Shown: positions 1 to 7,737, counted from the first letter of the stretch. The stretch is 12,486 nucleotides of DNA from an uncultured Chitinophagaceae bacterium (GCA_946479005.1 CAMLEM010000012.1:1-12486), one strand, 5' to 3'. Notes: generated by a model from the sequence alone, not told the origin. Made by a program: numbers and translations.

Positions 1-127
1 TAAACAAGGGGATGGAATGGGCGCCGGGAATATGGGCGTGTTTGTATTCGGCGGGGGATCGTACATCGATAAGGATATTCCCCCTGCCCTGTGAGAGAAA
101 TGATGATATGGGGAGTTTTTCAATCAA
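1..127 (-). CDS. mnmH: N-terminal fragment of a rhodanese-domain protein, probably tRNA 2-selenouridine synthase MnmH (SelU)
   Basis: Reading the minus strand from a TTG at 127-125 gives 42 residues before the window edge. They contain the first rhodanese signature: DVRSPAEY at residues 21-28 followed by HIPGAHSIPLF at 32-42. A short helix-like lead (MIEKLPISSFL) stands in front, as expected for an MnmH N-terminus. MnmH has a rhodanese domain, whose catalytic Cys would lie outside this window, followed by a P-loop domain. It replaces sulfur by selenium at the wobble uridine of some tRNAs, or geranylates it. Ending the motif in IPLF right after HIPGAHS fits MnmH better than a small stand-alone rhodanese, but the P-loop domain cannot be seen. 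There is no ATG in this frame between the rho stop and the motif, so TTG 127 is the best start; a second TTG at 154 lies inside the hairpin repeat. The gene follows rho in the same direction, 103 bp after its stop codon. Rhodanese assignment is firm, MnmH is probable. Confidence 0.7.
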   Translation of the reverse strand, partial: MIEKLPISSFLSQGRGNILIDVRSPAEYKHAHIPGAHSIPLF

Positions 128-143
128 GGTCAGGTCTGGAAAG

Positions 144-221
144 TTTTCCCACAAAGGCAGAGGAAACACAGAGAACACAAAGAAATAAAATTGGTCGTTT
201 CTTCGTGACCTCTGTGGAAAA
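144..221. repeat. Imperfect hairpin repeat of the CACAGAG type between rho and the rhodanese gene
   Basis: The outer arms are TTTTCCCACAAAGG (144-157) and CCTCTGTGGAAAA (209-221), which pair over 13 positions with one bulged C and one A-C mismatch. The inner arms are CACAAAGAAA (176-185) and TTTCTTCGTG (198-207), with 9 of 10 pairs. The stretch between them (158-175) repeats the same CAGAG / AAACACAGAG theme as short direct repeats. The element starts 10 bp past the rho stop codon. As RNA on the minus strand it would sit in the rho 3' region and the leader of the next gene, where it could act as a processing signal or weak terminator. There is no clean U-tract, so it is not a standard intrinsic terminator. 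I recall similar CACAGAG-rich intergenic sequences from many unrelated environmental genomes; that is memory, not a search. Confidence 0.6.
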
Positions 222-230
222 TGTATTTTT

Positions 231-1898
231 CTATTTATTCATACTCGCCAGGAACTCCTCATTGCTCTTCGTACCCTTCATCCGGTTCTGCAATTCACGC
301 ATCGCCTCTTCTGCATTCATATCGGTCAGGTAAACACGCAGCAGGTTCATACGCTGTAATACATCCGGTGCGAGAAGAAGATCATCGCGGCGCGTGCTGG
401 ATGCCACGATATCAATGGCGGGGAAGATTCGTTTATTGGAAAGCCGGCGCTCGAGCTGCAATTCCATATTACCTGTACCCTTGAATTCTTCAAAAATCAC
501 CTCGTCCATTTTGGAACCGGTATCAACCAGCGCCGTGGCGATGATCGTGAGGGAACCACCGTTTTCGATCTTGCGGGCGGCTCCGAAGAATTGTTTGGGC
601 TTTTGCATCGCATTGGCTTCAACACCCCCTGACAATACCTTTCCCGAAGCAGGGGCCACGGTATTGTGCGCCCGTGCAAGACGGGTGATCGAATCCAGGA
701 GGATCACCACATCGTGGCCACATTCCACCAGCCGCTTTGCTTTTTGAAGCGCAATGGTGGAGACCTTCACGTGTTTTTCTGCGGGTTCGTCAAAAGTAGA
801 AGCGATCACTTCCGCGCGAACGCTTCTTTCCATATCAGTCACCTCTTCAGGGCGCTCATCCACGAGCACCACCATCAGGTAAATTTCAGGATGGTTGGCC
901 GCAATCGCATTGGCGACTGCTTTCAGCAACATTGTTTTACCGGTCTTCGGCTGAGCCACGATCAATCCCCGCTGGCCTTTCCCGATCGGCGTGAACAGGT
1001 CCATTATTCTTGTGGACATATCCGAAGGAGAGGTGAAGAGGTTTAATTTTTCATAAGGGAAAAGCGGGGTGAGATAATCGAAGGGAACGCGGTCTCGCAC
1101 TTCTTCAGGGCTCTTCCCGTTGATCGTATCCACCTTCAGCAACGCAAAATATTTCTCCCCTTCTTTGGGGGGCCGTACCGCACCGTGAACGGTGTCGCCG
1201 GTTTTCAATCCAAATAGCTTGATCTGCGAAGGAGAAACATATACATCATCCGGAGAGGACAAGTAATTATAGTCAGACGAACGAAGGAAGCCGTATCCAT
1301 CGGGCATCATTTCCAATACACCTTCTGAGAGGATCACCCCGTCAAATTCTATGTTGAACTGCTGTTCACGACGGCTGGGATATACCTTATTCTGAGTGGA
1401 ACTTTCACCAGGTGATTCGCCCTGGGGAGCAGGCACTCCTTCCGGGTATTCTGCAGTTTGTACGCCTGCCGTTGAACGGTTGCCGGTAGAACGGCTTCCG
1501 TCGCCGGGGACTGGTTTTTCCTCGCGGGTCTTTTCTGCAACCTCTGTTTCCGCATTTTGGTCAACGGGTTCTTCTTCTACTTTCTTACGGCCGCGTTTGG
1601 CGGGTTGCTTTTCGTCTTTCTTAATTGGCAAGGGTGATTTTTTTTGAGGTTTAGGTTCATCGCCATTCGTTTCCACGATCGCTTCTTCGGTGGTGATGCC
1701 AGTATTTGTTTTAATGATCCGCTTTTTCTTACCGTCGGAACTGCTGGCTCCTTTGGAGCCTGCGATGGCCTGGCTGTCGAGAATCTTGTAAACCAGGTCC
1801 TGCTTGGTCATTTTTTTTGCGTTAGGAATCTTGAGCTGTTCAGCAATATCGAGAAGCTCAGGAACGAGCATATCGTTCAATTGAAGGATATCGTACAT
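231..1898 (-). CDS. rho: Transcription termination factor Rho with disordered insert
   Basis: Rho is a hexameric RNA-dependent ATPase that loads on untranslated RNA and releases RNA polymerase. This 555-residue protein has a Rho_N helical domain (about 1-45) and a low-complexity K/E/P/S/G-rich insert (about 46-178). An OB-fold RNA-binding domain follows with the RNP1-like GYGFLR (201-206). The ATPase core carries Walker A AQPKTGKT (315-322), the catalytic-glutamate segment DERPEEV (347-353), Walker B VVILLD (397-402), Q-loop [13 protein letters not shown] (418-430) and R-loop region [12 protein letters not shown] (474-485). E. coli Rho is 419 residues; the extra length is almost all the insert, which is usual in Bacteroidota. 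All core motifs are intact. The ATG at 1898 opens directly into the Rho_N domain. Two A8 tracts occur in the mRNA, at codons 28-30 and 86-88. The gene is divergent from asnS; I could not find a convincing TAnnTTTG promoter on its side of the spacer. Confidence 0.97.
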   Translation of the reverse strand: MYDILQLNDMLVPELLDIAEQLKIPNAKKMTKQDLVYKILDSQAIAGSKGASSSDGKKKRIIKTNTGITTEEAIVETNGDEPKPQKKSPLPIKKDEKQPAKRGRKKVEEEPVDQNAETEVAEKTREEKPVPGDGSRSTGNRSTAGVQTAEYPEGVPAPQGESPGESSTQNKVYPSRREQQFNIEFDGVILSEGVLEMMPDGYGFLRSSDYNYLSSPDDVYVSPSQIKLFGLKTGDTVHGAVRPPKEGEKYFALLKVDTINGKSPEEVRDRVPFDYLTPLFPYEKLNLFTSPSDMSTRIMDLFTPIGKGQRGLIVAQPKTGKTMLLKAVANAIAANHPEIYLMVVLVDERPEEVTDMERSVRAEVIASTFDEPAEKHVKVSTIALQKAKRLVECGHDVVILLDSITRLARAHNTVAPASGKVLSGGVEANAMQKPKQFFGAARKIENGGSLTIIATALVDTGSKMDEVIFEEFKGTGNMELQLERRLSNKRIFPAIDIVASSTRRDDLLLAPDVLQRMNLLRVYLTDMNAEEAMRELQNRMKGTKSNEEFLASMNK

Positions 1899-2150
1899 AT
1901 AAAAATCTTGAGGTTAATCACAACTCACAGGCGCCAGTCTGGAGATCAGAAAAAAAATTTGAATTTATGATTGAGTGAAATCGGCGGTAAATGAAGTGCT
2001 AATAGTCTGGGAGAACTGTACTTATCAGCCTATTTCCGCTGCAATGATACAACGAATTCACGAAAATCAAAAAATTTATGGTTTATCAAGAAATGCCGGG
2101 AACTGCGGGCAGCCCTGGTTTTGAAGCCGCAGCTCATAGATGGCAATAGC
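1899..2150. other. Divergent intergenic spacer between rho and asnS
   Basis: No gene is visible in this spacer, which runs up to the asnS promoter box. It is AT-rich near rho. A perfect 6-bp inverted repeat, CTGCGG (2103-2108) with CCGCAG (2127-2132), lies just upstream of the asnS promoter box. It has an 18-nt loop, no T-tract behind it and points into asnS, so it looks more like a possible leader or operator structure than a terminator. Nothing else recognisable was found. Confidence 0.4.
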
Positions 2151-2158
2151 TATATTTG
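2151..2158 (+). promoter_or_regulatory. Putative asnS promoter, -7 box TATATTTG
   Basis: TATATTTG matches the Bacteroidota -7 consensus TAnnTTTG exactly and lies 18 bp before the chosen asnS ATG, giving a predicted leader of only about 12 nt. No good TTG/TTTG -33 element is present at the usual 19-21 bp spacing; the nearest, TTTTG at 2119-2123, is 27 bp away. The box is flanked by GGCAA (2142-2146) and TTGCC (2156-2160), a 5-bp inverted repeat that may be chance. Its position argues against the in-frame TTG at 2156 as a start codon. Confidence 0.5.
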
Positions 2159-2176
2159 CCCTTCCAAAAAAGCGTT

Positions 2177-3616
2177 ATGTTCAATAATAGGACCAAAATC
2201 AGGCAATTGCTGACCTGGGAGCCTGAAAGTCAGGAAGTGATCGTGATGGGATGGGTGCGTACCTTCCGGAATAACCAGTTCATCGCCCTGAATGATGGCT
2301 CCTGTAATGCGAACCTGCAGGTGGTCCTGGAGCTCGGCAAATTTGACGAAGAATTGCTGAAAAGGATCACCACTTCGGCTTCGCTGAGGATCGAAGGCCG
2401 GCTGGTGCCTTCACTGGGGAAGGGTCAGAAAATGGACCTCGTTGCAAGAAATGTGGAGGTTTTGGGCGATAGTGATGCGGAGATCTATCCCCTGCAGCCG
2501 AAGAAGCATAGCCTGGAATTCCTGCGCGATATCGCCCATCTCCGCTTTCGCACCAATACTTTCGGATCCGTATTCCGCGTGCGGCATTCCCTGGCCTTCG
2601 CTGTGCATAAGTTTTTTAACGACAAGGGTTTTGTGTATATGCACACCCCGATCATCACGGCCAGTGATGCAGAGGGAGCCGGCGAGATGTTCAGGGTCAC
2701 TACACTTCCGTTTGATAATACACCACGTACAGAAAAAGGTGAGGTGGATTTCAGCCAGGATTTTTTCGGGAGGGCTACCAATCTTACGGTAAGCGGCCAG
2801 CTCGAAGGGGAGCTGGGTGCCACGGCCTTTGGTGAGATCTATACGTTTGGTCCCACCTTCCGCGCTGAGAACAGCAATACCACCCGGCACCTGGCTGAAT
2901 TCTGGATGATCGAACCGGAGATGGCTTTCTGCGACCTGGAGGATAATATGGACCTCGCCGAAGAATTCATCAAGTATATCATTGCTTATGCAATGGAAAA
3001 TAACAGGGAGGACCTGGAATTCCTTTCCCAAAGGCTGAGCGATGAGGAGAAATCCCTACCCCAGGATAAGCGAAGCGAAATGAACCTGATCCAGAAGCTG
3101 GAGTTTGTTTTGAATAACAGTTTTGAAAGGATCACTTATACGGAAGCGCTGGACATCCTGCGCGAGAGCCCGTTCAATAAGAAAAAGAAGTTCCAGTTCC
3201 CCATCACTGGCTGGGGGATGGACCTGCAAAGCGAACACGAACGATACCTCGTGGAAAAGCATTTTAAGAAGCCGGTCATTCTTTCAGATTACCCGAAAGA
3301 GATCAAGGCATTCTATATGCGACAGAATGATGATGGGAAGACCGTTGCCGCGATGGACATTCTTGCCCCGGGCATTGGCGAGATCGTCGGCGGTTCACAA
3401 AGAGAAGAAAGATTCGATCACCTGCTTGCCCGAATGCAGGAGATGAACATTCCCGAAGAAGAGCTATGGTGGTACCTCGACACCCGCCGCTTTGGAACCG
3501 TACCCCACGCGGGTTTTGGACTGGGATTCGAAAGGATGGTGCAGTTTGTAACGGGAATGACTAACATCCGGGATGTGATCGCGTTCCCAAGATACCCGGG
3601 TGGGGCGGAGTTTTGA
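2177..3616 (+). CDS. asnS: Asparaginyl-tRNA synthetase
   Basis: This class IIb aminoacyl-tRNA synthetase charges tRNA-Asn with asparagine in the cytoplasm. The 479 residues show an N-terminal OB-fold anticodon-binding domain (about 20-97, with the [10 protein letters not shown] strand). Class II motif 1 lies around [15 protein letters not shown] (146-160) and continues into the family-typical [12 protein letters not shown] (165-176). Motif 2 is FRAE at 228-231 with the loop [12 protein letters not shown], and motif 3 is GLGFERMV at 448-455. The C-terminus [10 protein letters not shown] matches the usual end of AsnRS. Asparagine rather than aspartate specificity is inferred from AEGAGEMF and from the medium length, since bacterial AspRS is near 590 residues. 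An in-frame TTG at 2156 would add seven residues but lies inside the promoter box, so ATG 2177 is preferred. The last bases of the gene overlap the CHAT relic. No disruption is seen. Confidence 0.96.
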   Translation: MFNNRTKIRQLLTWEPESQEVIVMGWVRTFRNNQFIALNDGSCNANLQVVLELGKFDEELLKRITTSASLRIEGRLVPSLGKGQKMDLVARNVEVLGDSDAEIYPLQPKKHSLEFLRDIAHLRFRTNTFGSVFRVRHSLAFAVHKFFNDKGFVYMHTPIITASDAEGAGEMFRVTTLPFDNTPRTEKGEVDFSQDFFGRATNLTVSGQLEGELGATAFGEIYTFGPTFRAENSNTTRHLAEFWMIEPEMAFCDLEDNMDLAEEFIKYIIAYAMENNREDLEFLSQRLSDEEKSLPQDKRSEMNLIQKLEFVLNNSFERITYTEALDILRESPFNKKKKFQFPITGWGMDLQSEHERYLVEKHFKKPVILSDYPKEIKAFYMRQNDDGKTVAAMDILAPGIGEIVGGSQREERFDHLLARMQEMNIPEEELWWYLDTRRFGTVPHAGFGLGFERMVQFVTGMTNIRDVIAFPRYPGGAEF

Positions 3617-3666
3617 GAAAGAAATATTCCTCTTTTATTTGGATGGCCTTCGTGTTGGTGGAGTGA
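3616..3666 (+). pseudogene. Relic of a CHAT-domain protein C-terminus
   Basis: In the frame starting at 3616 the DNA encodes [16 protein letters not shown] followed by TGA. The intact CHAT gene downstream ends RRKYPPFYWAAFVLVE followed by TAA, so 11 of 16 residues are identical and the stop codons align. The DNA over these 17 codons matches 6451-6501 at 36 of 51 positions by my count, with one run of 14 identical bases (3649-3662). W-x-A-F-V-L-V-E is the characteristic end of CHAT domains. No start codon or upstream CHAT sequence remains, because asnS occupies the DNA immediately before and its stop overlaps the relic. The simplest reading is that a tandem CHAT paralogue once stood here and was deleted down to its last 16 codons. 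A gene-fragment duplication is the alternative. Confidence 0.72.
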
Positions 3667-3687
3667 ATTTCACTACCTTAATCGGGC

Positions 3688-6501
3688 GTGAGATACCGGC
3701 TGCTTTTCATATTCATTTTATTTTTCCTGGAACTTCCGGCCCAGTCGGTAATGGAAACAATGCAGGCTGCAGTAGAACATTACCAGAATGGAGAATATGA
3801 GAAAGCGATCCCGCTGGCTGAAACTGCGGCGGGGGAAATCAGGTCGATGATGGGCGAAGAGAATGTTTTCTATAAAGCCCTTCTCACCATTCAGGCAGGG
3901 TCGCATAGTAAATTATATAATTACTTAAAGGCGGAAGCGATCTGGCTTAAGCTGAAAAAGCTGGGGGAAAAGGACAAATCCGACGGGGGGTATGCCGCCT
4001 GTTTGAATAACCTGGCCAACCTCTACAGCGAGATGGGATTGTATCAAAAGGCCGAACCTCTCCTGGTTGAGTCGATGGAACTGACCAGAAAGTACACGAA
4101 CGACCGGGATTCCACCCTTTCCTACAACATCAATAACCTGGCGGCTTTGTATCATTCGATGGGGCAGTATGCGAAAGCGGAACCCTTGTACATACAGGCG
4201 ATGGAGATCCGGAGGAAAGTCGTGGGGGCGAATCATCCTTCCTATGCTGTCAGCATCAATAATCTCGGAACGTTATACCTTGAAATGGGACAAGCGCAGA
4301 AAGCGGAACCCTTATTCCTGGAAGCAAAGGAGATCCGGAAAAGGACGACAGGAGAAATGGATGCAGACTATGCAATGACCCTGAATAACCTGGCAGCGTT
4401 ATATGAAGACAAAAAGGATTATGCAAAAGCGGAGGCGCATTACCTGCAGGCCCAGGAGATCTGGAAGCAAAAAGATCAGCAGAACCCGGATTATGCAATG
4501 AACCTGAATAATCTCGCCAGCCTTTACGTGAAGATGAAGCAGACTCAGAAAGCGGAGGCCCCGATGAAAAAAGCCTCGGAGATCTGGCGAACGATCTATG
4601 GTGAGAAGCATCCACTCTATGCGCTTTCACTGAACAACCTGGGGGCATTGTACCGGCGATCCCGGTCAAGATTGAACGAATCGAAGCAGATGTACGAGCG
4701 TTCACTTCTTTTGCGGAAGGAGGTCCTGGGCAAGGATCATCCCCTGACCGCGGATACGGAGAATGACCTGGGCCTGCTGTATATGCAACTCGGGGAGTAC
4801 GCTAAAGCAGAAACCCACCTCGTGTCGGCCAGCCGTACTATAATGGAAAACCTGGTCTCGAATTTTTCTGTTTTATCTGACAAAGAGAAGGCCCGTTATC
4901 TTGAATTTAATTACCTGTCCCTGGAATCGAACAATAGCTTTATCCATAATCACCGGGATGTTTCAAAAGCATTTCTAAGAAATAGTTTTGACCTGCACCT
5001 TTTATTCAAATCCCTGTCCCTGGCAGATACAAGAAATATGCTGAACCGGGTGAAGAACAGTAACGACAGTTCTTTGCGCCGCCTGTTCGAGGAATGGAAG
5101 ACAAAAAAACTGATCCTTTCTCATCAATATTCACTTCCTGCTGGAAACAGGATGAGTGATCTTGCCACCCTGGAATCTTCAGCGGAGGCCATTGAAAAAG
5201 AATTGAACAGGCGTTCTATTGCGTTCAGGGATCAAAAGGAAATGCTCCGGGTAAATACTGCGCAGGTGCAGGCCCGTCTTGCAAATGACGAGGCTGCCAT
5301 TGAGTTTGTGCGTTTTCGATTGTACCGGGATCAATGGGATGAATCCGCGATGTACGGGGCTTATGTGTTGAGAAAAAATGATGAGGCGCCGGTATTTGTA
5401 CCCCTTTGTACAGAAACGGATCTCGACAGGGTGATCCTGAAAGGAGGCAGTTCTCCCACCAATGTGGCAAAAGTATTTTACCGTTCACTGATTAGGTCTG
5501 ACCGTTCCAGCCTCGCGGATAGTTTATACGAGATCACCTGGAAGCCTTTGGAAAAATATCTTTCCGGGGTAAAGAGAGTTTCTTATTCGCCCGCGGGAAA
5601 GCTTTATGGGATCGCATTTCACGCGCTCCCATCCGACAGCAATACATTCCTGGTTGACAAATACCTGCTCCAGCAATACACGAGTATCCGGAACATCGCA
5701 CTTCGTAGTGCCGAGGTGAAAGCAACACGGATCGGGAATCTGGTATTATTTGGCGATGCCACTTTTTCGATGGACAGCAGCCAGCTGGTGAAAAGGAGAA
5801 GCATTTCTGTGGTAAGCAGCAGTATGCCTGTGAAAGGGCTGGTGGATACAAAGGAAGCGGGTCCCTGGACAAACCTTCCAGGTACGGCGGAGGAAGTCAG
5901 GCAAATCGAAAGCATCTTCAAAGGAAAAGCAATGCCCGTGAGGGCATATACAGGCATTGAAGCCTCGGAAGAGAATGTAAAGGCGCTGGACGGCCGGTCG
6001 CCCGGCACTTTACACATTGCCACCCACGGTTTCTTTTTGCCGGAAGGAAGCAGAACTTCCGGAACGACCGATTCTTATTCAGCTGCCCGTGACCCCCTGC
6101 TAAGGAGCGGACTGGTATTCGCGGGGGGAAATTATTCCTGGACAGGAGGCCGGTCGATAGCAGGCGTTGAAGATGGGATCGCTACGGCATATGAACTCGC
6201 CCAGCTTGACCTGGGCAACACAGAACTCGTGGTGTTAAGCGCCTGCGAAACGGGATTGGGAGATGTGAAAGGTGCGGAAGGCGTTTTCGGATTGCAGAGA
6301 AGTTTTAAGATGGCAGGAGTGAAAAATATGATCGTCAGTTTATGGCAGGTGCCTGACAAAGAAACCATCGAATTGATGACCGCCTTCTATTCTAATCGCC
6401 TCGGTGGCAAATCCACCCGTGAATCCTTTAATCTTGCGCAGGGGGAAATGCGCAGGAAATATCCGCCCTTTTATTGGGCAGCGTTCGTGTTGGTGGAATA
6501 A
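3688..6501 (+). CDS. Secreted TPR-CHAT protein (caspase-like protease fold)
   Basis: This 937-residue protein starts at GTG with a signal peptide (residues 1-20, hydrophobic LLFIFILFFLEL, probable cut after AQ or AQS), so export to the periplasm is likely. An N-terminal TPR-like pair (about 26-90) precedes seven kinesin-light-chain-type TPRs with a 41-43 residue period, recognisable by repeated LNNLAxLY at about 106, 148, 190, 232, 273, 315 and 358. A helical linker (about 385-530) leads to a C-terminal CHAT domain (about 535-937). This carries the entry motif SYSPAGKLYGIAFHALP (632-648), the catalytic His in HIATHGFF (H780) and Cys in SACETG (C853), and the usual WAAFVLVE end. Both dyad residues are present, so it may be an active peptidase, but no substrate is known. 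The TPR array suggests a protein partner. It lies 71 bp after asnS with only a weak promoter-like TACCTTAA (3674-3681), so read-through from asnS is possible. It is not linked to CRISPR genes, so it should not be equated with the CRISPR-associated TPR-CHAT protein. Confidence 0.88.
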   Translation: MRYRLLFIFILFFLELPAQSVMETMQAAVEHYQNGEYEKAIPLAETAAGEIRSMMGEENVFYKALLTIQAGSHSKLYNYLKAEAIWLKLKKLGEKDKSDGGYAACLNNLANLYSEMGLYQKAEPLLVESMELTRKYTNDRDSTLSYNINNLAALYHSMGQYAKAEPLYIQAMEIRRKVVGANHPSYAVSINNLGTLYLEMGQAQKAEPLFLEAKEIRKRTTGEMDADYAMTLNNLAALYEDKKDYAKAEAHYLQAQEIWKQKDQQNPDYAMNLNNLASLYVKMKQTQKAEAPMKKASEIWRTIYGEKHPLYALSLNNLGALYRRSRSRLNESKQMYERSLLLRKEVLGKDHPLTADTENDLGLLYMQLGEYAKAETHLVSASRTIMENLVSNFSVLSDKEKARYLEFNYLSLESNNSFIHNHRDVSKAFLRNSFDLHLLFKSLSLADTRNMLNRVKNSNDSSLRRLFEEWKTKKLILSHQYSLPAGNRMSDLATLESSAEAIEKELNRRSIAFRDQKEMLRVNTAQVQARLANDEAAIEFVRFRLYRDQWDESAMYGAYVLRKNDEAPVFVPLCTETDLDRVILKGGSSPTNVAKVFYRSLIRSDRSSLADSLYEITWKPLEKYLSGVKRVSYSPAGKLYGIAFHALPSDSNTFLVDKYLLQQYTSIRNIALRSAEVKATRIGNLVLFGDATFSMDSSQLVKRRSISVVSSSMPVKGLVDTKEAGPWTNLPGTAEEVRQIESIFKGKAMPVRAYTGIEASEENVKALDGRSPGTLHIATHGFFLPEGSRTSGTTDSYSAARDPLLRSGLVFAGGNYSWTGGRSIAGVEDGIATAYELAQLDLGNTELVVLSACETGLGDVKGAEGVFGLQRSFKMAGVKNMIVSLWQVPDKETIELMTAFYSNRLGGKSTRESFNLAQGEMRRKYPPFYWAAFVLVE
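3997..4830 (+). repeat. Tandem ~126-bp repeats encoding seven TPR units
   Basis: Seven coding units of 41-43 codons follow one another inside the TPR-CHAT gene. Similarity is visible in the DNA as well as in the protein: AAAGCGGAACCCTT occurs at about 4174 and again, 126 bp on, at about 4300. Each copy is followed by GGAGATCCGGA. Units 2-3 are the closest pair; unit 7 is the most divergent (ENDLGLLYMQLGEYAKAE). Such repeats can expand or contract by recombination, so repeat number may vary between relatives. Confidence 0.75.
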
Positions 6502-6504
6502 CAA

Positions 6505-7527
6505 TCATTTTTTCCAGAATAATCCGATCCTGCGTTTTACATCTTCCCTTATATTAACGTAGAACAAATTAATATCCCCGACGTGATAATTGCGGCGGAT
6601 GAAAAGAAAGCTCCAGGGGAATTTTGGATGATGAGAATATAAAAATCCATTTTTGATCCAGCCATCCGTAGTAGCAGGATGGATCTTATTGAAATCCTTT
6701 AATACACTTCCTTTATTCAGCTCCCGGGGTGCATATTCGCCATCGGTCTTCCAGTGAAGCGGGTTGGTCACGAGGACAGCGGAATTGTCTTCTTTCTTCA
6801 GGTACCAGGGAACATATCCTTTATGTAAGGTCCTCCAACTGATCACACAGCCGGTTTGTAAAGAGTCGCGGCAAAATTCGATAGATGAAAATTCACCCTT
6901 TTTCACCGGCCAGCCAATGACGTAAGCTACCACAAGCCTGTTTTTTAAATTCCCGCTCTCGAAATAGTCTTTGATCAGCCGGTTCATCATAAAAGCTCCC
7001 TGGCTGTGGGAGGCAAGGATGATCGGCCGGTTCTTATTCCAGTTGGCCAGGTAATATTCGAACGCGGACCTGATATCAGCATAGGCAAGCTCGAAAGCCT
7101 TTAACGCGGCTTCTTTATCCTTCTGAAAAAAATTCCGGAGATGACCCTGGCGATATCGGGGAGCAAAGACGCGGGACTGCTCATTGAACACGCTCGCCTG
7201 GAAAAGAATGGTTGAATAATCCGTTTTGGCATTGATCCTCGCCGCGTCAATCGGAGCGTTTGGAGCTCCATTGATCTTCCTTCGCGTGTAGGTGGTGGGA
7301 TGCAGGAAAAAAACATCGGTGGTTGAATCCCTGTAACCATTTTGAAGCGGCAACGGGATGCTGTCTGATGGATCCGGTTTCCACGGATGTGCTGCCCAAT
7401 AATCGAGGTCTTCATAATGCGGCCTGCCATCTGTTGACCGGAACGTGTAGAGTTCTTCAAATGGCTTGTATCTGTTGCACGAGGTAAGGAAACACAGGAA
7501 AAGGCAAAGGATTGATATGGTACGCAT
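6505..7527 (-). CDS. DUF3089 alpha/beta-hydrolase-like lipoprotein
   Basis: From ATG 7527 the protein is 340 residues. It begins with a lipoprotein signal peptide (MRTISILCLFLCFLTSC), where LTSC at 14-17 fits a lipobox with Cys17 as lipidated residue, so it should be membrane-anchored. The rest matches the DUF3089 family: FFLHPTTY (73-80), the nucleophile elbow ASHSQGAF with Ser175 (172-179), and the C-terminal HVGDINLFYVNIRE (315-328), whose His315 is a candidate catalytic base. The fold suggests an esterase- or lipase-like enzyme; the substrate is unknown. The longer frame up to 7647 adds 40 residues without signal-like character and would bury the signal peptide, so it is rejected. The stop codon lies 3 bp from the convergent CHAT gene stop, leaving no room for an intergenic terminator. 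A promoter-like sequence and a short inverted repeat lie just upstream. Confidence 0.85.
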   Translation of the reverse strand: MRTISILCLFLCFLTSCNRYKPFEELYTFRSTDGRPHYEDLDYWAAHPWKPDPSDSIPLPLQNGYRDSTTDVFFLHPTTYTRRKINGAPNAPIDAARINAKTDYSTILFQASVFNEQSRVFAPRYRQGHLRNFFQKDKEAALKAFELAYADIRSAFEYYLANWNKNRPIILASHSQGAFMMNRLIKDYFESGNLKNRLVVAYVIGWPVKKGEFSSIEFCRDSLQTGCVISWRTLHKGYVPWYLKKEDNSAVLVTNPLHWKTDGEYAPRELNKGSVLKDFNKIHPATTDGWIKNGFLYSHHPKFPWSFLFIRRNYHVGDINLFYVNIREDVKRRIGLFWKK

Positions 7528-7541
7528 TCCGAACAGGAATG

Positions 7542-7572
7542 CAAACTGAGGGAATGAATGGCAATTACCAAA
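7542..7572 (-). promoter_or_regulatory. Putative promoter of the DUF3089 lipoprotein gene
   Basis: On the minus strand TTTG (7572-7569) is followed after 19 bp by TCAGTTTG (7549-7542), a one-mismatch fit to TTTG-N19-21-TAnnTTTG. Transcription would start near 7535, just ahead of the ATG at 7527. A perfect inverted repeat, GGCAATT (7560-7566) and AATTGCC (7571-7577) with a 4-nt spacer, overlaps the -33 element and could be an operator. Confidence 0.42.
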
Positions 7573-7737
7573 TTGCCGCCTGTTAAATTCGATTTTACAA
7601 CCATTTCCGGGCTTTTTAAACCATTCATCAAAGAGGTGGGTTACCAACCTTGTGAATGGGGTATGTGTTTAAAAACATAAAAATCAATAATTTAAATGTT
7701 TAGTTATCCGAATTTAATCTAAATTACTGGAAAAAAT

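Noticed and set aside
2..94. Open plus-strand frame ending in TGA at 94, which looks like the tail of a gene entering from the left
   Set aside because: The opposite strand over the same bases encodes a clear rhodanese signature (DVRSPAEY...HIPGAHSIPLF); the plus frame is its shadow and resembles no family I know.
2156..2176. TTG start adding seven residues to asnS
   Set aside because: The TTG lies inside the TATATTTG promoter box, and the ATG at 2177 gives the normal N-terminus.
2411..3031. Long minus-strand frame of 206 codons inside asnS
   Set aside because: It is antisense to conserved synthetase motifs and has no recognisable domain or promoter.
3688..6501. Idea that the TPR-CHAT gene belongs to a CRISPR-guided protease system
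   Set aside because: No cas gene or repeat array is nearby, and a signal peptide points to export.
7528..7647. 40-residue N-terminal extension of the DUF3089 protein
   Set aside because: It would place the lipoprotein signal peptide internally and covers the promoter-like sequence; the ATG at 7527 starts exactly at the signal peptide.
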